Numbered from the stretch's first letter, positions 34,874 through 44,235 are shown. The stretch is 64,000 bases of DNA from Salinisphaera orenii subsp. orenii MK-B5 (GCF_003788635.1 NZ_AYKH01000040.1:62001-126000); one strand, 5' to 3'. The notes: a model not told the origin generated them from the letters alone. A program made the numbers and translations.

Positions 34874-36034
34874 TCACTCGGGCTGCATGGCGTAGCGCAG
34901 CACCGCGGCGACGCCGGTGTCGGTGGGCATCCGGTCGCCGGGGATGAAGCGCACCTCGCCATCGGCGCGGATCACGAATTCGGCGATGGCGTCGAGCACG
35001 TCATCCGTGCGTCCGTCGCCGGCAGCGCCGCGCTCGACCCGGCCGCTGTTGCCGTCGATCGTGCCTTCGACCCGCGCCTCTTCGTCGATCAGCAGCGTCT
35101 CGATCTGGCCGATCGTGGCCGCGTAGGCGACCTTGTCCAGCGCGCTTTCGCCTTCCTGGTGGGCCTGGCGCTCCTGATAGTGCTCGATCCAGCGCTCGAC
35201 CTGCGTGCGCGACGCCTGCTCGGCGATCGGCCACGTCAGCTCGCCCAGCCGGCTCTGGCGGATGGCCTCGAACGGGTCCTGATCCAGCCCCGTCTCCAGC
35301 AGATTCGGGTTGCCGCTGACCTCGCGGAACAGGCCCTGATGCTCGGAGACCATCGCCAGGATCAGCGGCCGGTTGGTGCGGCCGTTGTGATGATCGCGGA
35401 TGGCCTGATCGACGGCCTGGAAATACTGCTTGAGATCCGTGCTGTCGTTGCCGCTGCGGTCGAAGTCCTTGCGGTTGGCCGAGTTCTCGGTCTTGCCCAG
35501 CGCTTCGCCCATGTCGCCCGGGACATCGCTGTGGAGGTCCACTTCGGCGATGTTCTCGCGGTCGCAGTCGTAGAGGGCGACCTCCTGGAGACTCACGCAC
35601 AGCACCTGATAGCGCATCCAGTTGGAGGTCTCGCGCAGGGCCGGGCGCAGGTGGAAGGAGTCGGCCACGATGCCCAGCGCCTCGTCGGGGCTGCGCATCA
35701 TGCGGCGCACGAGGAAGCGCTCGGGCGAGACGAACACCGCCAGCCCGTACTGCTGATGCGTCCAGAACACCTCGTTGGTGCCCACCGATTCGAGCTGCTC
35801 GAGCAGCTCGGCGCGCACGTACTTGTCCATCTCGCGCTCGTCCAGCGCATCCCGCACCTTCTTGATCTGATCCTTATAGAGGATGCGGTTTTCCTCGCGA
35901 TAGTTGGACACCGGCGAGGTCGGCACGTAGATCGTCACACAGGGCGACTCCTCGGCCAGCGTCAGCGCGTTGATATCGCGCCATTCCAGCATCGGGGCGT
36001 TGGTTTCGTGTTCTTCGTTGTCGTTGCCACTCAT
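34874..36034 (-). CDS. baeRF (bacterial archaeo-eukaryotic release factor-like) family protein
   Basis: The 386-residue cytosolic protein resembles the bacterial release-factor-like families. It has PCVTIYVPTSP and a YKDQIKKVRDAL helix at the start, QYGLAVFVSPERFLVRR in the middle, an RPLILAMVSEHQGLFREVSG strand-turn, and a C-terminal domain with DKVAYAATIGQIETLLIDE. That last module recalls the eRF1 C-terminal domain. A ribosome-rescue or RNA-related role is proposed for the group but unproven. The sequence is strongly acidic. Confidence 0.7.
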   Translation of the reverse strand: MSGNDNEEHETNAPMLEWRDINALTLAEESPCVTIYVPTSPVSNYREENRILYKDQIKKVRDALDEREMDKYVRAELLEQLESVGTNEVFWTHQQYGLAVFVSPERFLVRRMMRSPDEALGIVADSFHLRPALRETSNWMRYQVLCVSLQEVALYDCDRENIAEVDLHSDVPGDMGEALGKTENSANRKDFDRSGNDSTDLKQYFQAVDQAIRDHHNGRTNRPLILAMVSEHQGLFREVSGNPNLLETGLDQDPFEAIRQSRLGELTWPIAEQASRTQVERWIEHYQERQAHQEGESALDKVAYAATIGQIETLLIDEEARVEGTIDGNSGRVERGAAGDGRTDDVLDAIAEFVIRADGEVRFIPGDRMPTDTGVAAVLRYAMQPE

Positions 36035-36506
36035 AGCGGTTGTCTGAACTCCACTGACTGAAAGATTCCTGTTCCGGTCGGCTCCGGCCGTCGTGCCGCC
36101 GAGATCCCGATATTTCAAGACCGGCCGTGGTGGCGTGACGGGCCGTGCTCAGGCGCACATCGCGGTCGTGATCGGATCGGTCGACCGGCGCCGGCGGCTT
36201 CATCAAGCCGAGGCCGCCATGCTGACCGTCTCGGGCCATCGACGCTATACGGGCGTACACGGAGGCGGCGCCAGGCCCGACGGGTGGCGTGGACCGATGG
36301 TGCGGGTAAATCCGGTGGCGGGAAGTCTTTATGGGCACACGCGGCCGGACCGGAATGGCCGTCGGCCGCGGCTGCCGACCCCTGCGTGCGATGAGCGTGG
36401 CTACCCGGCCGCAGGGGATGCCGTTGCGGTGTGCAGACCGAGCGCGCGTCGTACCGGTCGCAGCGCGTCTTCGGCGGGCAGGTTTGGTCCGCCGGCTTAT
36501 CCGCGT
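36035..36506. other. Intergenic stretch without a recognisable gene
   Basis: The 470 bases upstream of the baeRF gene and downstream of the msrA terminator show no supported gene. The first 80 bases presumably hold the baeRF promoter. Confidence 0.5.
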
Positions 36507-36538
36507 CTGACACCCGACCGCCGCCGGTCGGGTGTCAG
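36507..36538 (-). terminator. Terminator hairpin downstream of msrBA
   Basis: A perfect 13-bp stem (CTGACACCCGACC with GGTCGGGTGTCAG) and 6-base loop lie 35 bases beyond the msrA stop. The T-run is missing, but the stem is exceptionally stable. Confidence 0.7.
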
Positions 36539-36572
36539 TCGCTTTCGGACGGACGCGGTGGCTGAACGCGCG

Positions 36573-37100
36573 TCACGCGCTCCGTTCGCTGCGGCGGGGC
36601 AGTCGCCAGTTCGGGCGCACGAAATGACAGGTATAGCCGTTCGGAAACTTCTCCAGATAATCCTGGTGCTCCGGTTCGGCTTCCCAGAAATCGCCGGCCG
36701 GCTCGACCTCCGTCACCACCGTGCCCGGCCAGATGCCGGAGGCGTTCACATCGGCGATGGTGTCCTCGGCGATGGCCCGCTGCTCGTCGTTGGTGTAATA
36801 GATCGCCGAGCGATAGCTGCGGCCCATGTCGTTGCCCTGGCGGTTCTTCGTGGTCGGGTCGTGGATCTGGAAGAAGAACTCCAGCAGTTCGCGATAGCTG
36901 ATCGTGGCCGGGTCGAACACGATCTCGATCGCCTCGGCGTGATCGCCGTGGTTGCGATAGGTGGCGTTGGGCACGTCGCCGCCGGAATACCCCACGCGGG
37001 TCGAGACCACGCCGTCGTAGCGGCGGATCAGATCCTGCATGCCCCAGAAGCATCCGCCGGCCAATATCGCTCTTTCGGTTTGGGCCCGTTCGGTCGCCAT
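36573..37100 (-). CDS. msrA: Peptide-methionine (S)-S-oxide reductase
   Basis: The 175-residue protein reduces S-epimers of methionine sulfoxide. The catalytic Cys17 is in the invariant [26 protein letters not shown] and [14 protein letters not shown] are conserved MsrA blocks. One further cysteine (YTCHF) near the C terminus could resolve the sulfenate. There is no signal peptide, so it acts in the cytoplasm. Its ATG overlaps the msrB stop (TGATG), indicating coupled translation. Confidence 0.96.
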   Translation of the reverse strand: MATERAQTERAILAGGCFWGMQDLIRRYDGVVSTRVGYSGGDVPNATYRNHGDHAEAIEIVFDPATISYRELLEFFFQIHDPTTKNRQGNDMGRSYRSAIYYTNDEQRAIAEDTIADVNASGIWPGTVVTEVEPAGDFWEAEPEHQDYLEKFPNGYTCHFVRPNWRLPRRSERSA

Positions 37101-37546
37101 CAGATGTCCTCCACTTGATCGATGTACTCGCCGTAGCCCTGCGCTTCCATTTCATCCTTCGGGATGAAGCGCAACGACGCCGAGTTGATGCAGTAGCGCA
37201 GCCCGCCGCGGTCGGCCGGGCCATCGGGAAACACGTGCCCCAGATGGCTGTCGCCGTGCGTCGAGCGGACCTCGGTGCGGGTCATGCCGTGCGAATCGTC
37301 CTGCAGCTCGTTCACGTGGGCCGGCTCGATCGGCTTGGTGAAGCTCGGCCAGCCGCAGCCCGACTCGTACTTATCGCTCGAGGCGAACAGGGGTTCGCCG
37401 GAGACGATATCGACGTAGATGCCCGGTTCCTTGTTATTCAGGTACTCGCCGGTGCCCGGCGGCTCCGTGCCGCTTTCCTGGGTTACCCAGTATTGGTTTT
37501 TGTCCAGACGGGAGATGGCTTCGGGATCTTTTGTGTAGGCTGCCAT
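37100..37546 (-). CDS. msrB: Peptide-methionine (R)-S-oxide reductase
   Basis: The 148-residue protein reduces R-epimers of methionine sulfoxide. It has [10 protein letters not shown] (Cys64, a resolving candidate), [16 protein letters not shown] and the catalytic Cys119 in [11 protein letters not shown]. The two CxxC zinc motifs of other MsrBs are absent, so it is a zinc-free form. It is the first gene of the msrB-msrA operon. Confidence 0.96.
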   Translation of the reverse strand: MAAYTKDPEAISRLDKNQYWVTQESGTEPPGTGEYLNNKEPGIYVDIVSGEPLFASSDKYESGCGWPSFTKPIEPAHVNELQDDSHGMTRTEVRSTHGDSHLGHVFPDGPADRGGLRYCINSASLRFIPKDEMEAQGYGEYIDQVEDI

Positions 37547-37761
37547 GAGGGTCCTCGAATTTTTGCCTTGGATGAATGTATGAAGGTTGTTCGTGCAAAA
37601 TCAAGCAGGTGCAGCGTACGCCCTATTCTTTGGCTATGCGCGCAAAAAATAGTCTTCAGTCTTTTAGATCGTTTCCTCGTAATGCGAGCGTCGCTTGGTG
37701 CTGGCGCTTTGACGTTGTTTGAGGTTTACTTGATTCACCAAAGATCGAAGTCGGGGGCATC

Positions 37762-38358
37762 GTGGTTAAGCAGATCTGGCTATTCGCACTATTGTTGTTT
37801 GTTTGTCTAAGCAGCGCTCACGCCGAATCCATGACGGCGGCGGAGCTCATAGAGAAGGCGCGGTCGCAGTCGCGCGAGATAGAAGAGCTCAAGAAGATAA
37901 TGGAGAGCCCGGACCGGAATCTCCGTCTTTCCGCGTTCGAGTTGATGATGAATAGCGACAATCCGATCTATCGAGAACTCGCGATAGAGTCTGGCCTGGC
38001 CAGCACGGATAGTCTTCTTCGGTCTCAGGCGCTGAAGGCAACAGTGTTCAATATGGATGCCCTTTATATCGATCTGACTGTGGACGAGAATGCGCCAGAC
38101 GAGGCGGAAGAGAAAGCAAAAGCCGCGCTTGCTGCAGGCGTGCCCAGATTGATCATTACGATTAGATCAAAGGATCAAAAGAACGACTCTATGGAAGTAG
38201 CTACGAGGTACAGTGGTAAAGCGGAGATACAGGGTGTGAACTATGTTTTCCAAACCAGTGGTGAAGCTGGAACCTTAACGCTTAAGGACGGCGCGCTCTT
38301 GCAGGGCCCCGTAGCTATGGGCGGTAACCGCTATATCGGCTCCGTAAAGCTGCGTTAG
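37762..38358 (+). CDS. Exported protein of unknown function, HEAT-like N-terminal part (A+T-rich island)
   Basis: The 198-residue product begins at a GTG with a signal peptide of about 21 residues (ending SSAHA). A helical region (about 25-95) contains two HEAT-like units, DRNLRLSAFELMMNSDNPIY and LAIESGLASTDSLLRSQALK. A beta-rich C terminus (about 140-198) has GKAEIQGVNYVFQTSGEAG. I do not recognise a family. Base composition is lower in G+C than the window average, shared with the next three genes. Its stop overlaps the stop of the convergent protease-like gene by three bases. Confidence 0.65.
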   Translation: MVKQIWLFALLLFVCLSSAHAESMTAAELIEKARSQSREIEELKKIMESPDRNLRLSAFELMMNSDNPIYRELAIESGLASTDSLLRSQALKATVFNMDALYIDLTVDENAPDEAEEKAKAALAAGVPRLIITIRSKDQKNDSMEVATRYSGKAEIQGVNYVFQTSGEAGTLTLKDGALLQGPVAMGGNRYIGSVKLR

Positions 38359-39467
38359 TGAAGGGCTTTGATGCTTTTAAGGGAGACGCCTTCTTCCGTC
38401 TTGGGATAAAGCACTAGACGCACCACGCGCGGCCGAGTTGGCGCGAAGCGAAGTTCGATCCGGTCGTCGGGCGAAAAAGTCAGGTTCCCGCCCCAGACGC
38501 TGCGGGCGCTATGGAATTCGTCATCGCTGGCCAGAATCAGTTCCGCCGCGCGAGGTCGTAGCGCCTCGTCGATGGATGTCGCATCGATTGAAAGACCGTT
38601 AATCACCGTGCCGGCTTCCACCCGAAAATCCAGGGTCACCGGGCCACTCAAACTGGCCGTCAGCCACGGTTTGGAGCGTGGCTCGATCGCCAGTAAATTT
38701 TCGGCTTGATGCTCGGAAGAGGCGGCGGGCGCAGACCAGGCGGATAGTGTCAGAAGCTTCTGCGCGTCTTCGGTACTAAGTCGCGCTGCTGGTTCGCCGT
38801 CTACGCCGAATGTTTTTGTGCCTCTCTCGGCCAGTGCGGCCTCGGCCCGTTCGAGCATGCGATCCATCCGCATGACGGTGCCGACCCCGGAGTTCGTGCT
38901 TACGGAGAGAAGCATGCCGATCGGCGTATTGTCGGCGGCCATCAGCAGACTGCCGCTCATGCCCTTGCGCAGTACGCCTTGGGTTGAGGTCGGGCGCACG
39001 CGGATGAACTCTCTGCGGTCGTCGTCGAGCCAGACCACGGGCTCAAAACCCAGTGAGCCGTCCCCGTTGACGAAACGTAGTGCACCCTGGGTGCTTTCCG
39101 ACAAACGGGCATCGACCGCACGGCTGAATGAACCGAGGTGATGTCCGCAATCACGGCTGATGCCTCCAACGATGGTTCCCAGGCTAAGATCGTCGCCGAG
39201 CGCTATCACGTCGACGAGATTTCCCAGGTTCGGCTGCGCAGTGCCGACGTATCGGAGCGATGGCGCATCGGCCTCGGCCACGACGTGCGAAGGTAGAAGG
39301 GCAATGCAACGATCCCCGTAGTGGGCGACGAACGCCTGCCCGATTTCGAGCGGAATATCTCCGAGCTTTCGAACGACCGCTTGATCAGATGCGGCATACG
39401 ATAAAGCGCACCAGAGGATCAGAAAGACGGCGAAGGCGGCGTGCCGGGCGCGGCGGATGATGCTCAT
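38355..39467 (-). CDS. Exported trypsin-like fold protein with C-terminal beta domain (A+T-rich island)
   Basis: The 370-residue product has a signal peptide (about 1-26). A chymotrypsin-like core follows with candidate triad His61 (LLPSHVVAE), Asp92 or Asp93 (IALGDDLSLG) and Ser171 (RKGMSGSLLM). GMSGS differs from the usual GDSGG, so activity is uncertain. After a linker, about 255-370 looks like a discoidin-type beta sandwich (VTLDFRVEAGTVINGLSID, RVVRLVLYPKTEEG). Its ATG overlaps the upstream gene's TGA (ATGA), so it is translationally coupled. No matching named family comes to mind. Confidence 0.65.
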   Translation of the reverse strand: MSIIRRARHAAFAVFLILWCALSYAASDQAVVRKLGDIPLEIGQAFVAHYGDRCIALLPSHVVAEADAPSLRYVGTAQPNLGNLVDVIALGDDLSLGTIVGGISRDCGHHLGSFSRAVDARLSESTQGALRFVNGDGSLGFEPVVWLDDDRREFIRVRPTSTQGVLRKGMSGSLLMAADNTPIGMLLSVSTNSGVGTVMRMDRMLERAEAALAERGTKTFGVDGEPAARLSTEDAQKLLTLSAWSAPAASSEHQAENLLAIEPRSKPWLTASLSGPVTLDFRVEAGTVINGLSIDATSIDEALRPRAAELILASDDEFHSARSVWGGNLTFSPDDRIELRFAPTRPRVVRLVLYPKTEEGVSLKSIKALH

Positions 39468-40570
39468 TGAGGAGGATCTTTCGGCTGGCGCTGGGGACGT
39501 TGAATGAGCCGGGTCGCTTCGGCGAGCGTTGCAAGGATCGAGAGGCCGCCAAAAAGCACTAGCGTGAATATGACGAGCCAGTTGTTGTGAGTCAGGCGTG
39601 CCCAGAAAGTGGGCTGAAACACGATTCCTGCTTCGCCGAAGCGTTCGATATTTACATGATTCGAGAGGCCAAAGGCGATGACCGAAATTTGTGGCCACTG
39701 CGTAGTCATGGCTTCGTGCGTAAGCCGAATGAACCCGCTCGCTGGAGCGCTTCCATCGTCGCCCGATACCTCGACTTTGTCCCCTGGTAGCAGGTTTATG
39801 GAATCTACAAGGCTGCGACCGCTGGCTTCTTCGTTCGACGCGCTGTACACATCGATCTGTCCTTCTTCCAGTAGCGCATGGCGCGTCGTCGTCACGTCCT
39901 GCCCAATACTCAACGCGCCTCTGAATGGAAAGACGAGAGACGTCTCGGGATTTCGTGAGCGCCACACCAGCGTGATGGTTCCGGGCAGCCGGGCTTGCAG
40001 ATGGCCTGAACCCATGATTTCCAAGCCTTCATTTTCAGTGGATGAATTGGGGCTGACACGCGTGATCACGCGTCCGTCGCGCAGGCTGGCGAACTGCGCC
40101 AGGTAAGTGCTTCCACCAAAATGCCCGGCATCATTGAATTCCAGTGAGAGTTGTGGCGAAACGTCGGGAGTTTTTATTGGTTGGTAGGCATGCGGGCGTG
40201 ATGAGCCGCACCAATCAGCCCGCGATCGCGGGTCGTCGAGGCTTTGGTAAACGTTCGATGCTTGTTCTAATTCCTGCCCCGTACAGAGAACCGCGTCCGA
40301 GATGTCCCACCGAGTCGGCTTGTTTCCGTCAAGTTCGACGCTTACGAGACGCGTTTCTGCGCGGAGAGAAAAAGGCCAGGTACCATCCTGGAATGTGGAA
40401 TAAGCCGCGAAAAGGATATAAAAAAGGCTTGACCACTGCGCTAATCTCAGACCGAAAGCGGTAAAATAAAGCCATACATTGTCGCTTGCATCAATCGGGC
40501 CGTCCGTTCTGCGTTTGAACAGGTCGCAACGCTCAGCCAAGCGGGCTCGAAGTGGCGTTTTGGCTCGCAT
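39464..40570 (-). CDS. Membrane-anchored protein of unknown function (A+T-rich island)
   Basis: The 368-residue product has a basic cytoplasmic start, a transmembrane segment at about 33-57, a large extracytoplasmic domain of about 270 residues and a second transmembrane helix at about 330-352, followed by a basic tail. The ectodomain is beta-rich with three cysteines (about 97-120). I do not recognise it. It sits between two exported proteins in a tight operon and ends in an ATGA overlap with the protease-like gene. It is thus the obvious membrane partner of that protein. Confidence 0.6.
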   Translation of the reverse strand: MRAKTPLRARLAERCDLFKRRTDGPIDASDNVWLYFTAFGLRLAQWSSLFYILFAAYSTFQDGTWPFSLRAETRLVSVELDGNKPTRWDISDAVLCTGQELEQASNVYQSLDDPRSRADWCGSSRPHAYQPIKTPDVSPQLSLEFNDAGHFGGSTYLAQFASLRDGRVITRVSPNSSTENEGLEIMGSGHLQARLPGTITLVWRSRNPETSLVFPFRGALSIGQDVTTTRHALLEEGQIDVYSASNEEASGRSLVDSINLLPGDKVEVSGDDGSAPASGFIRLTHEAMTTQWPQISVIAFGLSNHVNIERFGEAGIVFQPTFWARLTHNNWLVIFTLVLFGGLSILATLAEATRLIQRPQRQPKDPPQ

Positions 40571-40595
40571 GTGATGTTGTGAGCTGAGCGCCGGA

Positions 40596-41333
40596 TTATT
40601 CGTCGCTTTCAGCGCGCAAGTTAGACGAACTGGTCGCTACAGAGAGCGTGGCTGGAGGCAGGGGGCGGCCATACCGTTCGCGGTCAATTCGGATCTGCAA
40701 GTCGTTGTCGAGAGGCGCGGGCAGGTCGATATGGCACCAGAAGTCGAATATTGTCGTGCGGCCATCGTGGAGTGCCTGGCAGGTTCCCGTCTTGTCTATT
40801 GTCGGCGCCGAATAGAATACGTCGGTGGCGCCGAAGCCGTTGATCATCAGGTTGATCCCCGTGGAAGTGTCGTTCCCCGGGCCGTAAGGTGGAAGATAAA
40901 CGTCACCCGGATCCTGGCAGTTCCCGGATAGAACCGATATCGCCAGATGCTCTTTCTCGTATTCTTTCAGTAGATCGAGTGCGGTCGATTCGCTATAAGG
41001 GAGGTTGACGGGTTCGTTATCGATGCTCGGCGGTAGAATATAGGTATTCCGAGATATATAAACGCCGTCTCGCGATTGAACCGTAAGACACACTTCCTCA
41101 CTGTTCATCGAGCCGGGCGGTCTGAGCTGTATGCCAAGGATGTCGCTGCCTGAAAGAAGACTGCCTGTCGTCAGTCCGACAACCACGAAGCCGCTGACAT
41201 TGACATCGGGCTGAATGGATTCCCAGAACGGGTTGGCTTTAAGTTCCGCCTCCGCGCTGTAGGCAGCGTTCGCTAGCGTAATGGATACGAGTAGCGCGAG
41301 AATACGTGGACGGGAAATCTTCCAGCGTGTCAT
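40596..41333 (-). CDS. Exported protein of unknown function (A+T-rich island)
   Basis: The 245-residue product has a signal peptide (about 1-28). A beta-rich domain with about four cysteines that may pair follows (EEVCLTV, SGNCQDPG, GTCQALHD, FWCHIDL). The ATG at 41333 is preceded by AGGGAG. An in-frame ATG at 41366 would extend the leader. It is the first gene of the three-gene operon 41333-38355, with 25 bases to the next gene. No family was recognised. Codon use is less G+C-biased than in flanking housekeeping genes. Confidence 0.6.
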   Translation of the reverse strand: MTRWKISRPRILALLVSITLANAAYSAEAELKANPFWESIQPDVNVSGFVVVGLTTGSLLSGSDILGIQLRPPGSMNSEEVCLTVQSRDGVYISRNTYILPPSIDNEPVNLPYSESTALDLLKEYEKEHLAISVLSGNCQDPGDVYLPPYGPGNDTSTGINLMINGFGATDVFYSAPTIDKTGTCQALHDGRTTIFDFWCHIDLPAPLDNDLQIRIDRERYGRPLPPATLSVATSSSNLRAESDE

Positions 41334-41610
41334 ACCCGGACTCCCTGTGACCCCTGCTAGGATCATATGAGAAACGGATAGACAAAGCTACTTCGAAAGA
41401 AAGACTAGCGCGATCCGGCATTAGAATTCGCAATGCGGCCCGAGTGGCGCCACTGATGGGCCACGCCACCTAGCCTCGCATTCTTGCCTAACTGCGATGC
41501 GCAGCGCAGTGGCAAAGAAGTAGATATAAACAATTATGGGCCTTCGCCAGGCGCAAGAGCTCGGGCTCAAGTTCATGATTTAGTGAAGAACGCTCGCGGA
41601 GCGTACGAAA

Positions 41611-42270
41611 TCAGCCCGTTTCGTCCAGCCGTCGCCGAAGTTCGGCATTCTCCGATTCCAGCTCGCTGACCCGAGCTTCCAGCTTCGCAATACGCTGCCG
41701 GGCAGACTCCCCATCCCCCCGACTAACCGCCGCCTTGTCGGCATGCGCGGCGACGTCGACCGGCCCGCACAGCTGGTGCATCAGCTCCGCTTCCTTGCGC
41801 CCCGGCGTGCGGGGCAGCTGCACGAGCAGGGCGCTGTCGTCGTCGCCGATCAGCTCGGCCACGGCGTCGGTGACGGCGGCGTTGTCCTCGAAGGTGTGCA
41901 GGCGGCCGCTGCGGGCGCGCAGTTCGCCGGGGGTCTGCGGGCCGCGCAGCAGCAGCAGGGTGAGCACGGCGTACTGGGCCGGCTTGAGCTGCAAGTCGTT
42001 GTAGGTGGTGTTGCACAGGCGCTGCTTGTACTTCTCCACGCCGGTGCGGAAGTTCTCCTCGATGTGGATGAGGCTGCGGTCGCGCAGCCCGCGGGCGGTG
42101 CGTTGGACTTCGGCCGGTTTGAGCGCCATGACCGGCTCGCGGGCCGATTTCTGGTTGCAGGCGTTGGTCAGTGCGTTGAGCGTGAGCGGCATCTGGTCGG
42201 GCGTGGTGACGGATTTCTCCATCAGGCTGCCGATGAGGCGCGCCTCGACGTCGGTGAGCTTGGCAAGCAT
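41611..42270 (-). CDS. yceH: YceH/DUF480 family protein
   Basis: The 219-residue protein matches YceH in length and blocks: LTDVEARLIGSLMEKSVTTP, TNACNQKSAREPVM, VEKYKQRLCNTTYNDLQLKP, and TLLLLRGPQTPGELRAR. Two winged-helix domains are expected. A C-terminal coiled coil (about 188-217) ends it. Function is not established. The ATG at 42270 aligns with the start of E. coli YceH. An upstream ATG pair at 42295-42300 would add ten residues. Confidence 0.88.
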   Translation of the reverse strand: MLAKLTDVEARLIGSLMEKSVTTPDQMPLTLNALTNACNQKSAREPVMALKPAEVQRTARGLRDRSLIHIEENFRTGVEKYKQRLCNTTYNDLQLKPAQYAVLTLLLLRGPQTPGELRARSGRLHTFEDNAAVTDAVAELIGDDDSALLVQLPRTPGRKEAELMHQLCGPVDVAAHADKAAVSRGDGESARQRIAKLEARVSELESENAELRRRLDETG

Positions 42271-42425
42271 GGGCGTGGCGTTGTGGGGTCTCGCCATCAT
42301 GCTAACCGCAAAGGCGGGTGCCGGCGTGACGGATGGCGGCGAGGGCGGCCGATGTGCGCCGATCGGTTTCGCCGCTCGGCGCCACGGCGGGAAAACGCGC
42401 CCGGCCTTGCCCGGGCGCGCTGCGA

Positions 42426-44024
42426 TCAGAGCCCCAGCCGCACGAAGAAGAAGCCCCAGAGGCCGAAGGCGATGACGAGCATCGCGGCCATGACCCACCA
42501 GACACGGCGGTATTCGCGGATGAGTGTGGCGCCGCTGGCGTCGCTGTCGAGGAAGCGGCCGATGGTGATCTCGGCCATGCGCTGGCCCTTCATCTCCTCG
42601 TAGCGGGCCAGTTCGTAGCTGCTCGGCCGACAGGCGTAGCACAGGGCGACGAGCGTGGCGGTGCCGAGCACGAAGGCGATCATCAGGTTGTCGATGCCCG
42701 CGGGGTAGCTGATGACGTCGTGGCGCTCCAGTTCACCGAAGACGATGAAGCTGATCGAGCCGACGAGCATGCAGGCCAGCGCCGCGGTGGCGTTGGCGCG
42801 GCGCCATGTCATGGCCGCGACGATCGTCGGCAGCCAGGCCACGGCGAAGATGGAGCCGGCGTAGATCGATATCCAGTAGATGCCGGCGGGCCGGGCGATG
42901 GCGATCACGCAGACGATCAGCGAAACCACGATCTGGGAGATGCGCCCGGCGAGCACGCTGCGCTTTTCGCTGAGCCGTTTCTCGAAGAGCTTTTCGTAGA
43001 GATCGCGTGCCAGCGCGAAGCCGGTGAGCACGAACAGCGTGGAGGCCGTGGACATGATCGAGGCCATCAGGCCCGCCAGGCCCACGCCGGCGAGCACCGG
43101 GTTGGTATGGTCCATGAAGCCGACGATCATGGCGCGATCGGCCGGCTCGATCCCGGGCTGGATAACCTGCATCGCGCCGGCCGCGAGATAGACCATCAGC
43201 TGCATGGCCGGGGCGAAGAACACGCCGACGATGGCCACCTTGAGGATGACGAAGTCGTTCTTCGCCGGGAACACGCGCGAGACCAGCGCCGGCGTGCAGG
43301 CAAAGAACAGGATCCACACCAGGAACTGGGAGATCGACCAGCCCAGGCTGCGGTCATCGGCGCCGGCCAGCGTCCAGTAGCCGGGCAGGCGCTCGCCCAG
43401 GCCGCGCAGGTTCTCGAGGCCGGCCTGATCGATGAGCATCGGCGAGATGACGAAGGCGATCGCCAGCAGCGTGAAGAACATCATGGTGTCGGTGTAGACC
43501 ACGCCGTACATGCCCGACAGGCTGCAGAAGACCATCAGCGCGGCGGTGAAGGCGACGATGATGACCGGAAACGGCACGTCGATGATCTCGGCCAGCACCA
43601 GCCCGGCGCCGATGAGCTGGATGATGCCGTAGCCGAGCAGGCCGATGACCATCAGGATCAGCGCGACCACGCTGACCCATTTGTTGTTGAAGCGCCGATC
43701 GAAGAAATCCATCATCGTCCGGCATTCCATGGCCTTCATCTTGCGGCCGATCCAGACCACGGCGACGAGCGTGCCCAGCCAGGCGCCGAAGGAGCCGAGC
43801 GCGCCGATGACCAGCGGCCCCTCGCTGTAGGAGATGCCGGCGATGCCCATCAGCGTGACCGCGCTCAAGAACGTCGCCGCCAGGGTGCCGGTGATGAGTA
43901 CGGTCGAGCCGCGCTCGCCCATGACGTAGAAGTCCGCGCTGTTGCGGATGAACCGGGTCAGCCCCGCGGCGACGATCACGTAGGCCGCCAGCACGAGGAC
44001 GAAGATCCAGAGGGTGATATCCAT
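42426..44024 (-). CDS. Sodium:solute symporter (SSS family)
   Basis: The 532-residue permease has 13-14 hydrophobic helices with SSS features: YVIVAAGLTRFIRNSADFYV, GITSIS-like GIAGISYSEGPLVIGALGSF and GVGLAGLMASIMSTASTLFV. It is expected to bring in an organic nutrient with Na+. It is the last gene of an operon behind an amidohydrolase and a 49-residue membrane protein (nine-base gap). The substrate is therefore probably the amide, ureido or amino acid compound handled by that hydrolase. Confidence 0.88.
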   Translation of the reverse strand: MDITLWIFVLVLAAYVIVAAGLTRFIRNSADFYVMGERGSTVLITGTLAATFLSAVTLMGIAGISYSEGPLVIGALGSFGAWLGTLVAVVWIGRKMKAMECRTMMDFFDRRFNNKWVSVVALILMVIGLLGYGIIQLIGAGLVLAEIIDVPFPVIIVAFTAALMVFCSLSGMYGVVYTDTMMFFTLLAIAFVISPMLIDQAGLENLRGLGERLPGYWTLAGADDRSLGWSISQFLVWILFFACTPALVSRVFPAKNDFVILKVAIVGVFFAPAMQLMVYLAAGAMQVIQPGIEPADRAMIVGFMDHTNPVLAGVGLAGLMASIMSTASTLFVLTGFALARDLYEKLFEKRLSEKRSVLAGRISQIVVSLIVCVIAIARPAGIYWISIYAGSIFAVAWLPTIVAAMTWRRANATAALACMLVGSISFIVFGELERHDVISYPAGIDNLMIAFVLGTATLVALCYACRPSSYELARYEEMKGQRMAEITIGRFLDSDASGATLIREYRRVWWVMAAMLVIAFGLWGFFFVRLGL

Positions 44025-44033
44025 GACCGGGCC

Positions 44034-44183
44034 TCAGCGACGGTCGGCGGTGTTCGTCTGCTTGAGCCGCCGGATCGTGGGCCGGTACTCGCGCAGCAGG
44101 ATGACGGCGACGACGGCGCTGGAGATGACCGTCGTCAGCAGGGCGTTGCCGAACAGCATCAGTACGTAGGGGTTGAAGTCCAT
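44034..44183 (-). CDS. 49-residue membrane protein paired with the symporter
   Basis: This small gene encodes a short periplasmic or cytoplasmic start (MDFNPYVLMLFGNALL), one transmembrane segment (about 7-27) and a basic tail (REYRPTIRRLKQTNTADRR). AAGAGG precedes the ATG and the symporter gene begins nine bases after its stop. Small one-helix subunits encoded next to sodium solute symporters are known in other transporters. A regulatory or stabilising role is inferred. Confidence 0.7.
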   Translation of the reverse strand: MDFNPYVLMLFGNALLTTVISSAVVAVILLREYRPTIRRLKQTNTADRR

Positions 44184-44235
44184 GGCGCGGGGCCTCTTGC
44201 GTGAATCGGGATGGATGCGGAGCCTGCGGCGCGCA

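Noticed and set aside
41484-41669. 61-codon frame between the A+T-rich island and yceH
   Set aside because: No ribosome site, overlap with the yceH 3' end and no recognisable content.
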